Of a DNA stretch of 56,864 nucleotides, positions 1 to 11,538 are shown one piece after another. The position numbers were made by a program, and so were the translations under genes. Location: NCBI RefSeq assembly GCF_001039355.2, contig NW_019775792.1, positions 39,345 to 96,208 on the forward strand, written 5' to 3'. The notes beneath the pieces were generated by a model. The model ran no database searches. It was not told the origin of the DNA and was given only the letters and a program-made list of their open reading frames with translations. Source of the DNA: Lingula anatina (Eukaryota; Brachiopoda; Lingulata; Lingulida; Lingulidae). How positions within the stretch are numbered: the stretch's first letter is position 1; the number at the start of each line of letters is the position of its first letter.

Positions 1-570
1 ATACTCTCTAAAACACACCTGTAAAAGTTCGTTAAAATAAACACATTTCTGGTAAAAGCTTTCAATTTCCTTAAGAAATACATTCGTTGACGTGCCTTTT
101 TCAATAGCTTCGTGATGTTATCGCCCCAGGTTAACCTATTATTCAGCTGAACCCCTAGTAATTTATAATTAGAAACCTGTTCGACCGCTTTACCGTTAAC
201 TTCCAAGGGATTTTTACTTATCTGATTTCTTCTGAAGTCTATGATCATTTCTTTTGTTTTGCTCACATTTAATATCAAGTCATTGTCTGTGCACCAATTT
301 ACTAAACTTGTAACCGACTGCCTGTATGACATCTCATCATTATGGTGTATCAAGCCGACTAAAGTTGTGTCATCGGCAAACTTCATTAAAAATGTATTTT
401 CCTCCCTCGCCACACAGTCGTGGGTGAATAACGTATATAAACAAGGTGATAAGACGCAGCCCTGGGGTGTGCCAGTGTTTAAAACTATAGTGTCCGAGAA
501 GTTAAAACCGACTTTTACTGACTGTTTTCTGTTTAAAAGAAAATCTAAAATCCAATCGCAGAGTGCTGGT
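1..570 (-). mobile_element. Non-LTR retrotransposon fragment (reverse transcriptase, CR1/L2-like)
   Basis: Read on the minus strand, this block is open throughout and encodes the middle and C-terminal part of a LINE-type reverse transcriptase. From its 5' side it shows a [10 protein letters not shown] segment, then [10 protein letters not shown] (RT motif 4 region), then the catalytic FADDTTLVG box (FADD at about 369-380), then [17 protein letters not shown] with DFRRNQ, and then [12 protein letters not shown] with a [13 protein letters not shown] stretch. The order and wording match the CR1/L2/Rex1 group of LINEs (family knowledge). The window edge cuts the 3' side. The 5' side ends at about 570, where sequence homologous to the upstream region of cyclase copy 3 begins, so the element is truncated. 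No stop or frameshift was seen in the visible part. Confidence 0.88.
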
Positions 571-1166
571 GGAAAGTACCTGCATTTGCACAAACAAGTT
601 TTTATACATGTTAATCATATAGGCCTATGCAAAATACTTGAAATTAATCTGTGTTTTTATTGCGTGTCTTACAGTATGAGGATTATAATAGAAAGTTGCA
701 TGTCTCTTTTATTTGTTTTTCAGTCAAAATGGCGCCAGCTACTTTCCTTCTGTTTGTGTTGCTATGCATGCGCAGCCATATTACACATGCGCTCTGGAGC
801 CCTGCAGCCCATGAAATCATAGACATGACATACGCAGAGGACTACCCAGTTTGGCCTGGGTCTAAAATGAAATTTCACTATACGCGTATTCAGAGGGGCC
901 TGGTTGGCACTAGATGGTATGTATCACTTGAAAATGGCTATAAAGAACCATTTAAAATTGTGTTTACCGCCACGCTCATTTTCAGATACAACGACAGCAC
1001 CTAGGCCAACACCACGACAGTGCATATGCACTGTATATACTTCCACTGTAAGGTGCCAATGCACTTAAAATTTACCGTTCTCTGCCTAAAAAATTTGATA
1101 TGTGCATCGATAATATTTGTCTAGTGGGATAACAACATATAGATTTTAAAAACATGTCTTCTATTT
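571..1166 (+). repeat. Segmental duplicate of the CYC3 exon-1 region
   Basis: The sequence from about 571 to 1166 is near-identical to about 6800-7405, including intron sequence after exon 1. The match stops just before the position where CYC3 has its exon-2 splice acceptor (7411-7412). The left edge coincides with the LINE end. This is a partial duplication that carried only exon 1 and part of intron 1. Confidence 0.8.
729..916 (+). pseudogene. Orphan first exon of a cyclase-family gene
   Basis: The ATG at 729 lies five bases after a pyrimidine-rich splice acceptor (cag at 721-723), as in the other copies. The encoded peptide has a hydrophobic signal peptide (MAPATFLLFVLLCMRSH) and then the domain-1 start HEIIDMTY and VWPG. 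It ends in phase 2 at a gtatgt donor after position 916. Compared with CYC3 it lacks about three residues between MTY and ED and has one changed residue. No exon 2 follows before the next first exon at 2364, because the duplicated block stops at about 1166. I call it a gene fragment. It could only be expressed by splicing into exon 2 of CYC2, which would need skipping of CYC2 exon 1. Confidence 0.75.
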
Positions 1167-2363
1167 AATCCATATAATCACCAGTTTATATGTATTCTGC
1201 TTAACGCCAGGGGGCCGCGTGTTTATCTTTTAAGCCAATTGCCTTCTGCAACAGTCCCCATGGATTTGGATCGATCTTCGAAGACCGATGGTGTCTATGG
1301 GAATGGGGCCTATTTTTGCTAACAACGACTTGAATGTGATCCAATAAACAAGAGCGGGATGAAAGATCTCTGGCAAATACCGCACGTTCGAGTCGACGTT
1401 CAACGGTAATCGGGAGAGGCGGAATCGCCAGAGCTCGAACTCGTTCCTTTGACGTTCTGGAGACAATAAACTTCAAGGTACGTCCACCAACAGATGGCTA
1501 GATTTGCTAGATTATTTTCAAATCTTTTATATCATTCTCAAGGGTACCATCCAAACAATGACTAAAATCAAACAAAAAAGACACAAAACAGATTTTTTGT
1601 TTGATTGTTTGATGTTTACCATGCAAAATTGTAAAAATTCATTGGGGCTTTATAGTAATACTTTCTGTTTTATTTATACTAATGTTAGATAACATTGAGT
1701 TTAACACTATTCAACGCTGGGAGTGTCCTTTCAAAATGCATGGCAAGTAATAGTCGGGGCCTATTTAAGCACAACGAAGTCTTTTGTTTAGTTATGTCTA
1801 CCCCGAGAGTAAGGAGCATATGGCAATAAATATTTATTCTACGCTGAAGTTTTGCCCCCTGTTTTAGTATACATTAGTTTATTTTCCAGACTTGTTGCTA
1901 CAGGTTAAGTTACGAGTACAAGGCAGTGCTATTCCGTATATCATTCCGACCCAATCAGTGAAAAATTCCAAGCAAATGCCCTGTCTAAATTCAATTGTGG
2001 ACAGAATCTGTGCTCATTTTCTGAAAAACGGTAACGCTATAAATGTAACAAACTAAGTTTTCTTGACTTCAGGGTTCATATCAAGTGCCGAGTATGTCTA
2101 AGTTTATGCTGTGTTTTTATAACTTAAAAATTCACCTGGGTCTTACGACGTTTCTGATTCATTGTTCAAAAGTTGTCATGCGAGTTTACTATAAAACGTG
2201 TCAATCAGAAGATTTTTTTCTTATGTGCATTGAGTGTAAGAAAGACTTTTTCCCGTACTACCAAACGTTGTAACTCAACATATAAGGACTTTTAGGCTTT
2301 TAGACTTTTAGGGTATCGACTATCCACATTAAATGATAATTTTTCTTCTTTTTTCCAGTCAAA
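1167..2363. other. Intergenic stretch, no gene seen
   Basis: Mostly AT-rich unique sequence. A more GC-rich island at about 1200-1495 carries overlapping minus-strand open frames in two registers with no recognisable domain and no splice context. I treat it as a repeat remnant. The last ~30 bases before 2361 form a pyrimidine-rich tract ending in ccag, the acceptor of a presumed 5' UTR intron of CYC2. Confidence 0.5.
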
Positions 2364-4797
2364 ATGGCACCATCTACCATTCTGTTTGCGTTGCTATGTA
2401 ACCAGATTGCACATGCGCACTGGAGTCCTGCCGCCCATGAAATCATAGACATGACGTACGTGATGTCAGAGGACTCCCTAGTTTGGCCTGGGTTTAACAT
2501 GAAGTTTCATTATACACGTATTAGAAGGGCCGAGTGGAAGTACGGTGCAGGTTGGTACGTATCACTCGAAAATGACTATAAAGATGCACTACAATCGATG
2601 TTTTGGTGGTGAAATGGAGTATATTATATTTCTATGAGTTTACAATGTATTAATTGTGGAATTTTAATCTCTTATGAACAGTTGTTATTCCATTTAAATT
2701 CTGTTTTAGTGCATGTCTCAGTTTGATAAAAGTTTTTTATCGTCTGCTTCCTCCAAAAGTTGAAACTCTACTTTTACTTAGAGGAAATATAGAAGGTCCA
2801 GAGACAGGGCAAGCCGTATTAATTATACACTATGTTATTTTCGGTTTTGGATGCTACTTTTCCGCATTCCCGCAAATTGTGAATAAAATCCGTAGCGTAA
2901 ATTCATTTTGCACAGAGAAAGCAGCGTTTTTCAGTTGGTAATTTCAGTCATTCATTGCTTTCCTATTAGGCTAGAAGACAATGATATATGCCGACCAGAA
3001 CATCAGGGCACCCACTTGGACGCGCCTGCGCACTTTGCTCGCGGAAAATGGTACGTGCAGGACATTCCTCCTTACAGGTTTTTTGGTCCGGCGATAAAGG
3101 TCGACATTTCTGCCAAAGCAGCACTCAACCGCGACTATAACCTTGAGGTAAAAGATGTAGAAAACTGGGAACGCGCCAACGGCAAAATACCAGACGGTGC
3201 CATCTTGTTCGTATACACGGGTTGGGGAAAATATCACACCAACAGTTCAGCATATTACGGTTATGATGGGGCAGGTGATTGGAAAAACGATCTGCACTTT
3301 CCCTCTGTATCCCAGAGCGCCGCCAAATGGCTAGCAGAGAACAGGAAAATCTCAGCCGTAGGAGTTGATAGTCCTTCAATAGGACCAAGCAGTTCTTATA
3401 TGGCCCACGTTCCACTCCATGAAAAGAACATCTTTAACGCAGAGAGTGTAGCAAACTTAGATAAACTTCCAACCAAAGGATATTCAGTTGCCATGCTACC
3501 GGTCAATATAAAGGACGGCAGCGGCGCCCCCTTGCGGGTCATTGCATTCAAAACAGTCCAAATATCTCCCGGTCCTGAAGACGTTGTTGATCTTACGTAT
3601 CCCCTTGGAAACAGCACGGTGATGTGGCCGGGTAGGGCCAGCTTTAAACTACTTCCGGTACAAAAAGGATATATGAAGATAGGCAACAATTCTGTGTGGT
3701 GCGTATACAAACATAAGTTTTACATTTATTTCGAAATAAAAAGGTTAATAGGATAGCAATATGAGGTATGAGAAGCATATCCCTGCAGGGAATCTATCAA
3801 ATACAGATTAGGGGATTAGACGAAAATTTTTTTTTAAATGTGGCCATATACTTGATCCGCCATTGACAATCATTTCCCTGCAGAAGATAATACCTGTAAG
3901 TGATCCCGATTGCAACGTTGGATCGTTGCGTTATGACCTCGTAGGCCCGGTGTAATGTATATTAAATTTTCCTCTTGTTATATCATTCTGATTTGTGAAT
4001 CGGGACATTCACTCTCTCATATCTGACAAACTCGACGAAATTTAAAGCTGTTAAATTCTACATATCATTGCAGGGTTGAGTATAACGACTTTTGTGGTCC
4101 AGAGCATGGAGGGACGCATTTGGATGCGCCCGCACACTTCATAAAAGATTCATGGCGAATCCATCAAATTCCGGCCCACACCCTCATTGGTCCGGCGATC
4201 CGAGTAGACATTTCCAAAAAGGCTGCAAACAACCCAGACGCCATATTGACTGTTAAAGACCTCCATGACTGGGAATATGAGAACGGTCGGATACCAGACA
4301 ATGCCATGGTATTTTTGTACAGTGGATGGGGGAAATACGTGGATGATCATGAGAAGTACCTTGGAACTGCTAACCGCACCCATTGGATAAACGACCAAGG
4401 GCAAATTCTCGTCCATTTCCCCGGTTTCTCAGGAGAGGCAGCTGAGTGGTTGGTAAACAATCGAAAAATCATCGGAGTCGGAAGTGACACAATCAGTTTT
4501 GATGTAGGGCAGACGACATCTTGCCCGGCTCACGTGACTTTTCTCCGCGCCAAGCTGCTCGCGCTAGAGAACGTGGCGAATCTCGACAAGCTTCCGCCAA
4601 TCGGATTCACTGCATTTGTCTTCCATATGCTTCATGTTGACGGGAGTGGAGCACCAACGAGGCTGGTTGCCGTGAAAAACTCAGCAATTAGTTTTAACTC
4701 GGATGATACGAAAGTAGCTTCAGATGGCCAAATGTCACGTCCTCTTTTTGCTATTTTGCTTTTGCCCTCATTTTTTGTCCTTACTGTCTTGATGTAA
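2364..4797 (+). CDS. CYC2: secreted, GPI-anchor-like double-domain cyclase (intact)
   Basis: Three coding exons: 2364-2554, 2970-3698 and 4074-4797 (547 codons plus TAA), with all phases consistent (2,2). Exon 1 has a signal peptide (MAPSTILFALLCNQIAHA) followed by HEIIDMTY and VWPG. Exon 2 opens with the metal motif HQGTHLDAPAHF and carries GWGKY, VGVDSPSIGPSS, and a His (AHVPL) followed 12 residues later by Glu (AES). It then starts domain 2 (VVDLTYPLGNSTVMWPG). Exon 3 repeats the pattern with HGGTHLDAPAHF and AHVTFL...E. The last ~20 residues are hydrophobic after an SDG-type small-residue site and a short polar spacer, as in GPI signals. HxGTHxDxPxH plus the later His/Glu pair are the metal and catalytic residues of KynB-type cyclases (family knowledge). 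The substrate is unknown: kynurenine formamidase, isatin hydrolase or another amide/lactone hydrolase are all possible. This is the only copy with both metal sites, frame and tail intact in the given sequence. Confidence 0.85.
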
Positions 4798-6962
4798 GTC
4801 ATTGCAAAATTGAAGCATGTATTTAGAAACTTCAAAAACTGTCATTAAAGCAGGCAAGTTTTTCTTAATTGTTAAATGTAATGATTGATTAAAATTCTAC
4901 ATGTGTATACCGGTAAGTAGGGTATTTCGCTCTTCTGACTTTATTTCGATATTTTGAGACAGACCTCTGAACGTGCTTCGAGGTTTGTAGTTAAATAAAA
5001 GGCAAATATCAATTTTACTCTGTGTTTGGATTGTTTTGCACAAAATCTTTCAAATATTTAGTGAGAGATTACACACAATCATAATAAATATTATATTTAA
5101 GCATGCTTACACTGTTACCTATCATCCGAGCTAACGACCTCAGCAGGCACGAGCCTGGCTTCTGTACATGTATTGATTTTAAATGCGATGCAAGATTATT
5201 CAAAGGTCCAGACTGGACCTGTAATTAAAATCGTTTTTCAAATACAGATTATAAAAGAGAATACGCCCTCTAAACTTCTAATGAATTTAGTTGCTCGGTA
5301 TCAAAACGATCAGTAAAAAAATTTGAAATTGTAAAACTATTTTATCCAAGTGAATGTGTATATATACATAGCATTTTCTTTAGTAAAACCTTGCTATTTG
5401 ATTGTATTGGTTATAAACGCCCGAGTATTTTCCCACATTACATTTCATAATGCTCCAGAGGGATACACTGTACCAGTATCAAAGATAACGAGTTGCGTGA
5501 TAGCCTTTTTCTAGCTTTGACACCTAATGAAATAATTATTTAATTTCATTAGATGTGAAACCAACCCTAATTTTCCAATGTCGTTCGGGAGACAGCTAGA
5601 AGAAGGCAAAGGTATGGCTACTAGGGGGTACCCAGTAAATTACCGGACTCCTAGCCAGGGGGGAGGGTCGAAATACCCCTGTCCCTCCCTTTTTTTCTGG
5701 GAATAGGTCCCCTCTGGGTGAAATTTTATCTAAGTACACGAGGGTTTCATAGTAAAAGATCCACGTTTTTAGAAAAAGAACCCCCCACTTTTGAAATCGC
5801 TGGCTACGGGCCTGATTACAATAGATATAGTATAATGTACTGTACCTATATTTTAAATTATTCTCGGCGTTAAAACTGAGAAATAATAAAGTAGCAAAAA
5901 AATGGAAAACAACTGGCTCATTAATAGTCCTCTTTTATGATTGGTTTATGTAAGTCTTGTAAGGAATACAACCCTGAATTAATAATCAGATCAACATGAC
6001 AAGAGTCCAGAGTAATTTTGCCTTTATTTCAAGTTCATGACAAGTTATAGTATATTACAGTATAGTATTTGTGCAGAACGGAGTGTTTGGACTTAGTCGT
6101 GTCTAGTAAAGAGCAAATGGCAATAAATATTTATTCTGTTCTGCAGTTCGCAACGCTGGTTCTGGCATGCATGTAATTCGTTCCAGGCACGAAGCCACAG
6201 ATTGAAAAGGAAAACAATATTTAATATGGGTATACTTCCCCACCCATCAGTGACAATACCTCATCTGATTTAATTTGCCATTGGGCAAATTCTTTGCCCT
6301 CTCTATGAGTTTAAAAAAATCTTAGTAGCTGTACATGCTATTATAAAATAATGAGTAACACGGTTTTCCATCAATTGCGTAAACGGTGAAGTAAAAGAAA
6401 AGAAGCATGTCAACGACGACAGATACAGTTTATCTATAGGCCTACATGTATGTGCCAACACACTGCGCCTGTACATAAAAGTAACAAACAATGTTTTGGA
6501 ACAGGGTACGTTTGGCAATCACGAGGTCACAAAATGTACAAGTTGGCTTTAAGTTCAGAAGGCTTAAAAGTCTCCGTTTTTTAAGTTCGTTCTGATTTGG
6601 TGAAGTCTCAGATTCATTGTACAGAAGTTCACGTGAGTTGCGTTTACTATAACATAGTGTTCATGTTTCGGAGGTGTAAATTTTTTTTGTTTGCGCATTG
6701 AATATACAATGTGATTTTTATTTCTTCAGTACAAAATGTTATGAAGGCAATATAGAGACCGAGCAAATGGACATTCAGGGTATACATGTATTCAAATGTA
6801 CAAAGTACCTGCATTTACACAAACAAGTTTTTATACATGTATAAGTTTCTTGCAAAATACTTGAAATTAATCAGATTTTTATTGCGTGGTATGAGGATTA
6901 TAATAGAAAGTTGCATGTCTCTTTACAATGAGTGACTTTTAATTATTTGTTTTTCAGTCAAA
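4798..6962. other. Intergenic stretch between CYC2 and CYC3
   Basis: CYC2 3' flank with a candidate AATAAA at 4994-4999. The part at about 5580-6190 is homologous to about 15420-15860 downstream of CYC4, so these flanks belong to the duplicated unit. A short GC-rich repeat-like insert lies at about 5610-5815. From about 6800 the sequence matches 571 onward. No separate gene was recognised. Confidence 0.5.
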
Positions 6963-9018
6963 ATGGCGCCGGCTACTTTCCTTCTGTTTCTGTTGCTATA
7001 CAACCATATTACACATGCGCTCTGGAGCCCTGCAGCCCATGAAATCATAGACATGACGTACGTATTGTCAGAGGACTCCCCAGTTTGGCCTGGGTCTAAA
7101 ATGAAATTTCACTATACGCGTATTCAGAGGGGCCTGGTTGGCACTAGATGGTATGTATCACTCGAAAATGGCTATAAAGAACCATTTAAAATTGTGTTTA
7201 CCGCCACGCTCATTTTCAGATACAACGACAGCACCTAGGCCTACAGTACGACAGTGCATATGCACTGTATATACTTCCACTGTAAGGTGGCAATGCACTT
7301 AAAATTTACCGTTCCCTGCCTTAAAAATTTGATATGTGCATCGATAATATTTGTCTAGTGGGATTACAACATATAGATTTAAAAAACATGTCTTCTATTT
7401 CTTTCATATTAGGCTAGAGGACAATGACATATGCCGACCAGAACTTCAGAGCACCCACATGGACGCGCCAGCACACTTTGCTCGTGGGAAAATGGCACGT
7501 GCAAGACATTCCGCCTTACAGGTTTTTTGGTCCAGCGATAAAAGTTGACATTTCTGCAAAAGCGGCAATAAACCCCGACTCAAACCTAGAGGTAGAAGAT
7601 CTGGAAGTATGGGAAAGTAGCAATGGCAAAATACCAGACGGCGCTATATTGTTCGTTTACACGGGTTGGGGAAAATATTACACCAAAAATACAGCATATT
7701 ACGGTTATGATGGGGCAGGTGATTGGAAAAACGATCTGCACTTTCCCTCGGTATCACAGAGCGCCGCCAAATGGCTAGCAGAGAACAGGAAAATCTCAGC
7801 CGTCGGAGTTGATAGTCCTTCAATAGGACCAAGCAGTTCTTATATGGCCCACGTTCCACTCCATGAAAAGAACATCTTTAACGCAGAGAGTGTAGCAAAC
7901 TTAGATAAACTTCCGTCCAAGGGGTACTCAGTTGCCATGCTACCTGTCAATATTAAGGACGGCAGCGGCGCCCCCTTGCGGATCATTGCCTTCAAAAGTG
8001 TCCAAATATCTCCCGGTCCTGAAGACGTGGTTGACCTTTCTTATCCCCTTGGAAACAGCACGGTAATGTGGCCGGGTAGGGCCAGCTTTAAACAACTTCC
8101 GGTACAGAAAGGATATATGGAGGTAGCCAATACTACTGTATGGTGCGTATACAAATAGATTTTACATATATTTTGTGCAAGATGTATGTACAGTTTAATC
8201 TTCTTTTAGTAAAATAATTTAGTAAAATCATTTTCGGTGGCCATTTTAATTGAGGCCAGGTACACGCTTTATATTCCTTCCTATATCACTGCAGGGTTGA
8301 GTACAACGACTTTTGTTGCCCAAAGCATGTTGGGACGCATCTGGATGCGCCTGCGCACTTCATCGAAGGTTCGTGGCGAATCCATCAAATTCCAGCCCAC
8401 ACCATCATTGGTCCGGCCATCCGAGTGGATATTTCCAAAAAGGCGGCGAACAACCCAGACGCCGTGTTGACTGTTAAAGACCTCCATGATTGGGAATACG
8501 AGAACGGGCGTATACCGGACAATGCTATGGTATTCCTGCACTGTGGATGGGGGAAATACGTGAACGATTATGAGAAGTACCTTGGAACTGCTAACCGCAC
8601 CCAATAGATAAACGACCAAGGGCAAATTCTCGTCCATTTCCCCGGTTTTTCAGCGGAGGCAGCAGAGTGGTTGGTGAACAATCGAAAAATCATCGAAATC
8701 GGAAGTGACACACTTAGTGTTGATGCAGGACAGACGACATCTTTCCCGGCTCACGCGACTTTTCTCTGCGCCAAGCTGCTCGCGATAGAGAGCTTGGCCA
8801 ATCTCGACAAGCTGCCACCAACTGGTTCCACGGCATTTGTCTTCCGTATGGTTCATGTTGACGGGAGTGGAGCGCCAACGAGGCTGGTTGCCGTGAAAAA
8901 CTCAGCAATTACTTTTATCACAGATGATACGAAAGCACCGTCGAGCGGTCTTGTCTTACGCCCTCTTTCTTCCATTTTGTTTCTGCCCTATTTATTTATC
9001 CTTTCGCGGACATTATAA
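6963..9018 (+). pseudogene. CYC3: double-domain cyclase pseudogene
   Basis: Same three-exon plan as CYC2: exon 1 6963-7150, exon 2 7413-8142, exon 3 8295-9018. Exon 2 is 730 bases against 729 in CYC2. One extra G at about 7487-7489 (a ggg run before aaaatgg) shifts the frame right after DAPAHFARGK. The domain-1 metal motif is also changed: the first His is Leu and the Gly is Ser (LQSTHMDAPAHF). Exon 3 has HVGTHLDAPAHF intact, but a TGG to TAG nonsense codon at 8605-8607 cuts domain 2. The frame then stays open to a hydrophobic tail ending at 9018. Splice sites are all preserved. With a frameshift, a nonsense codon and lost ligands, this copy is most likely non-functional, although exon 1 remains a normal signal-peptide exon. 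Confidence 0.85.
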
Positions 9019-11538
9019 TACACTGTATATCATTTGCAAAAATGTCCCATATAGATAAGAGTTTGTCAAATATAGTTATAGTTTATCCAAATGAAGGCGT
9101 ATTCAAATCTTACAGGATAAATGACAGCAATTTTGTGTATGTAATATTTCGTTCCATTGGCGTCAATTTGAAGTGTTCAGACAGATGTGTAATACTGGTC
9201 TTTTTACGAGATGTATACCAAAATTATCACCAGAGGTTCATACTATAATCAAATGTCTGAAATTCATTATTTTTCATACGCTTTAAATGCATATACCAGT
9301 AAATTAGAAATGGAAAGGAATTCCCAGGAGGTTATAAATCGTTCTCATGTGGAATTTTGACATTTATATAATCCGATATGTCCACATCTAAGTATTTTTG
9401 GGTGTTTTATGGTATGTGCTGCAATAATAATGATGTTTTAGAGTTATTGAAGGACCTTGTGAAAACCAGGAAGTAGTTCGTAACTAACAACTGAATCTTA
9501 CCGATCTACGACTGCTGTGCAAAGATGTATCTTTTTTAAATATTGTGACGAATTTTTAGATCTTTATATGTCCATCTGACATGAAATTCCACACATATGA
9601 TTACACTAATACACCTTTTACACCGGGGTAGGCACTAATCAGTGACAAATGCCAAGACAAAGGTTGCCTCAGTTTTCGGCCTTACAAGCTCACGGTACCC
9701 TTACCGCTGGTAAGGCTTCATAGCAGTCTGAACAAAAAACCTTGAGACACTTAAGTACCTTGAAATATCCACGTTCTGACAATCTCTGTGGGTCCTCTGT
9801 TGCACCTTGTAGTATGTAAATCCAATTAAAAGTGTTTTCGTGTACCTTCAGGCACGATGTTCATAAAGTTTTGGTCTTTTTATTTCAGCTTCCTACTGCA
9901 CTGACACAACAGCACGCCATATTGTCGAACACTCGCGGAAAGGGCGACCAGTTTTTCAAGGTCGACCTCGAAATGGAGTTGACCTGCTTCATGTTTCCAA
10001 TGTAGCGCCCTCGGTGAAGAATGGTGTTTGATCCATGTAGGCGACCTCCAGTTTATAATGTTTTACAATCATTTGGCAATCCATTTGCGCTTCTGTCGAA
10101 TTTGGCCTACATTTGCCTTAAAACCTACATGAATAAATATTTGAGAAATTTTATAATCATAGTATTTTATAGCAATAAAAATACATTTAAAAATCACGTA
10201 TTGTATTATTTTGTGTTATTAGTAGTACTATATTTTCGCCCTTGATCAAAAGACATACATAAATTAAATTAAAAGGAAATAGTAGTAGAAATCAGAGAGA
10301 CTGCGTCATTTTAATTCAAGGCACTATTGAAGGCTTCATTATAGCCGCATCTCAGGCTAAGAGCAGACATTAGCTGGTAACATGAACATATATATGCAGT
10401 ACACAGCAGTGTTGACGTCATCTTTATTTAAAAAGGTACTAGTACATAAAAATGCCAGCCTAAAAGAAATGTCATCGAGCCTGAGAAATCTGAGAGAAAT
10501 TGCGCCATTTTAATTCAAGACACGATTGAAGGTTTCATTCGTTATTTTATCCAAGGTTTAACAAGCAAGCGACAAGTCTAAACACGTGCATCCTGTGATC
10601 TTTTACTTGAGCTACCGACCTAACAAGACATGGCCCTTTATGTTGCCTTCCTTCACGTTCAAAATGTACCTTAATGTCGACACAACACATGTAAGCCGCG
10701 TTTAAATATCTTGTCACGTCCTTGTTGTCCAAAAGGAGCACAAGCAGAGCAACATCTGATCCGCTTACACGTAGACGGAGAGCTCCATAGATCTCCCCTA
10801 CCCCCCAAGATCTTTCAGAAGATATTCCGAGGCAAGGCACTTGTAGCGACTGATATACATGTGCTTAAGCTAAACCAGGTGATCTCTAAGTAATATTGAG
10901 GAAATGCTTGTGTTAAAAAACAGTGTGATGATTTTAACATATAATTTTTGTTATAATTAAGCTATAATTAACCCTTATGTTACGAGTGGTTTAACCAACT
11001 TCCACTGTAGAGCCATATTTCGAGATCCTTAATCTGAAAACTTCAAAAGTCCTCAATTCCAGTGTGCAATATCAAGAGTAAACGTTGGTATTACTGTCTT
11101 ATTATAGGGATAACAACTGTTCGTATGATCTCCATATTTCACAATATATACAGAGTAAACTCATTGGAAAATGATAAATTCTGTTTTACCACCGAAAGGA
11201 CAGTTAATTATTCTAGAATTTATGCTTGCCCCCATATTACGTGATTCCATAGATGGCTACACTCTGTAATTATCTCTTAAGAGAATATTGCAAAAAACAC
11301 AATCTTTTTAGAAAAAAAGAGGGGGAATAACTTTGAATGATGGAATGGATTCATTAACCATTGGTAAAGATGGAAAAAATGTCCTTTACCCCAGTAGAAT
11401 CCACTTTTTAGCCAAAATCAACAGTTGTTATCCCTTTAAGAATTATACACTAGAACTAGCTGTTTTTTATTACTCGAGCAAAATAGTTTTCGGCATAAAT
11501 GTACATGTATATTCAAATTATTTTTCTTCAGTGAAAAA
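9019..11538. other. Intergenic stretch between CYC3 and CYC4
   Basis: Starts with a CYC 3' flank (about 9019-9300) that is shared with 15880-16265 and 21003-21260. An acceptor-like ttttatttcag at about 9879-9889 is followed by open frames of 110-140 nt (two registers) with no recognised similarity. About 10290-10890 is a repeat found upstream of CYC4, CYC5 and CYC6 (listed separately). About 11020-11530 is the conserved upstream region of the CYC4/5/6 type, ending in the acceptor ttcttcag just before the CYC4 ATG. Confidence 0.5.
10547..10893 (-). repeat. Repeat upstream of CYC4 with a minus-strand open frame
   Basis: This block recurs at about 17395-17745 (upstream of CYC5) and about 21384-21695 (upstream of CYC6). 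Read on the minus strand, the first copy is open for 97 codons and includes YMCCVDI, HKGPCLV and DHRMHVFRLVACL. The second copy keeps YMCCVDI-like, HKGPCLVGSV and DHRMHVFRLVACL but is shorter, and the third is more decayed. The shared protein wording suggests an old exon or transposon-derived frame that travelled with the duplicated unit. No family was recognised. Confidence 0.5.

Noticed and set aside
1201-1476. Overlapping minus-strand ORFs of 91 and 78 codons
   Set aside because: Two registers of one GC-rich island, no domain, no splice context, and no second copy in the window to show constraint.
3125-3415. Minus-strand ORFs over the cyclase exons (repeated in every copy)
   Set aside because: Antisense shadows of the exon-2 and exon-3 coding sequence; they recur only because the sense exons are duplicated.
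10021-10245. 74-codon plus-strand ORF
   Set aside because: AT-rich, low-complexity, no homologous copy in the duplicated flanks and no recognisable motif.
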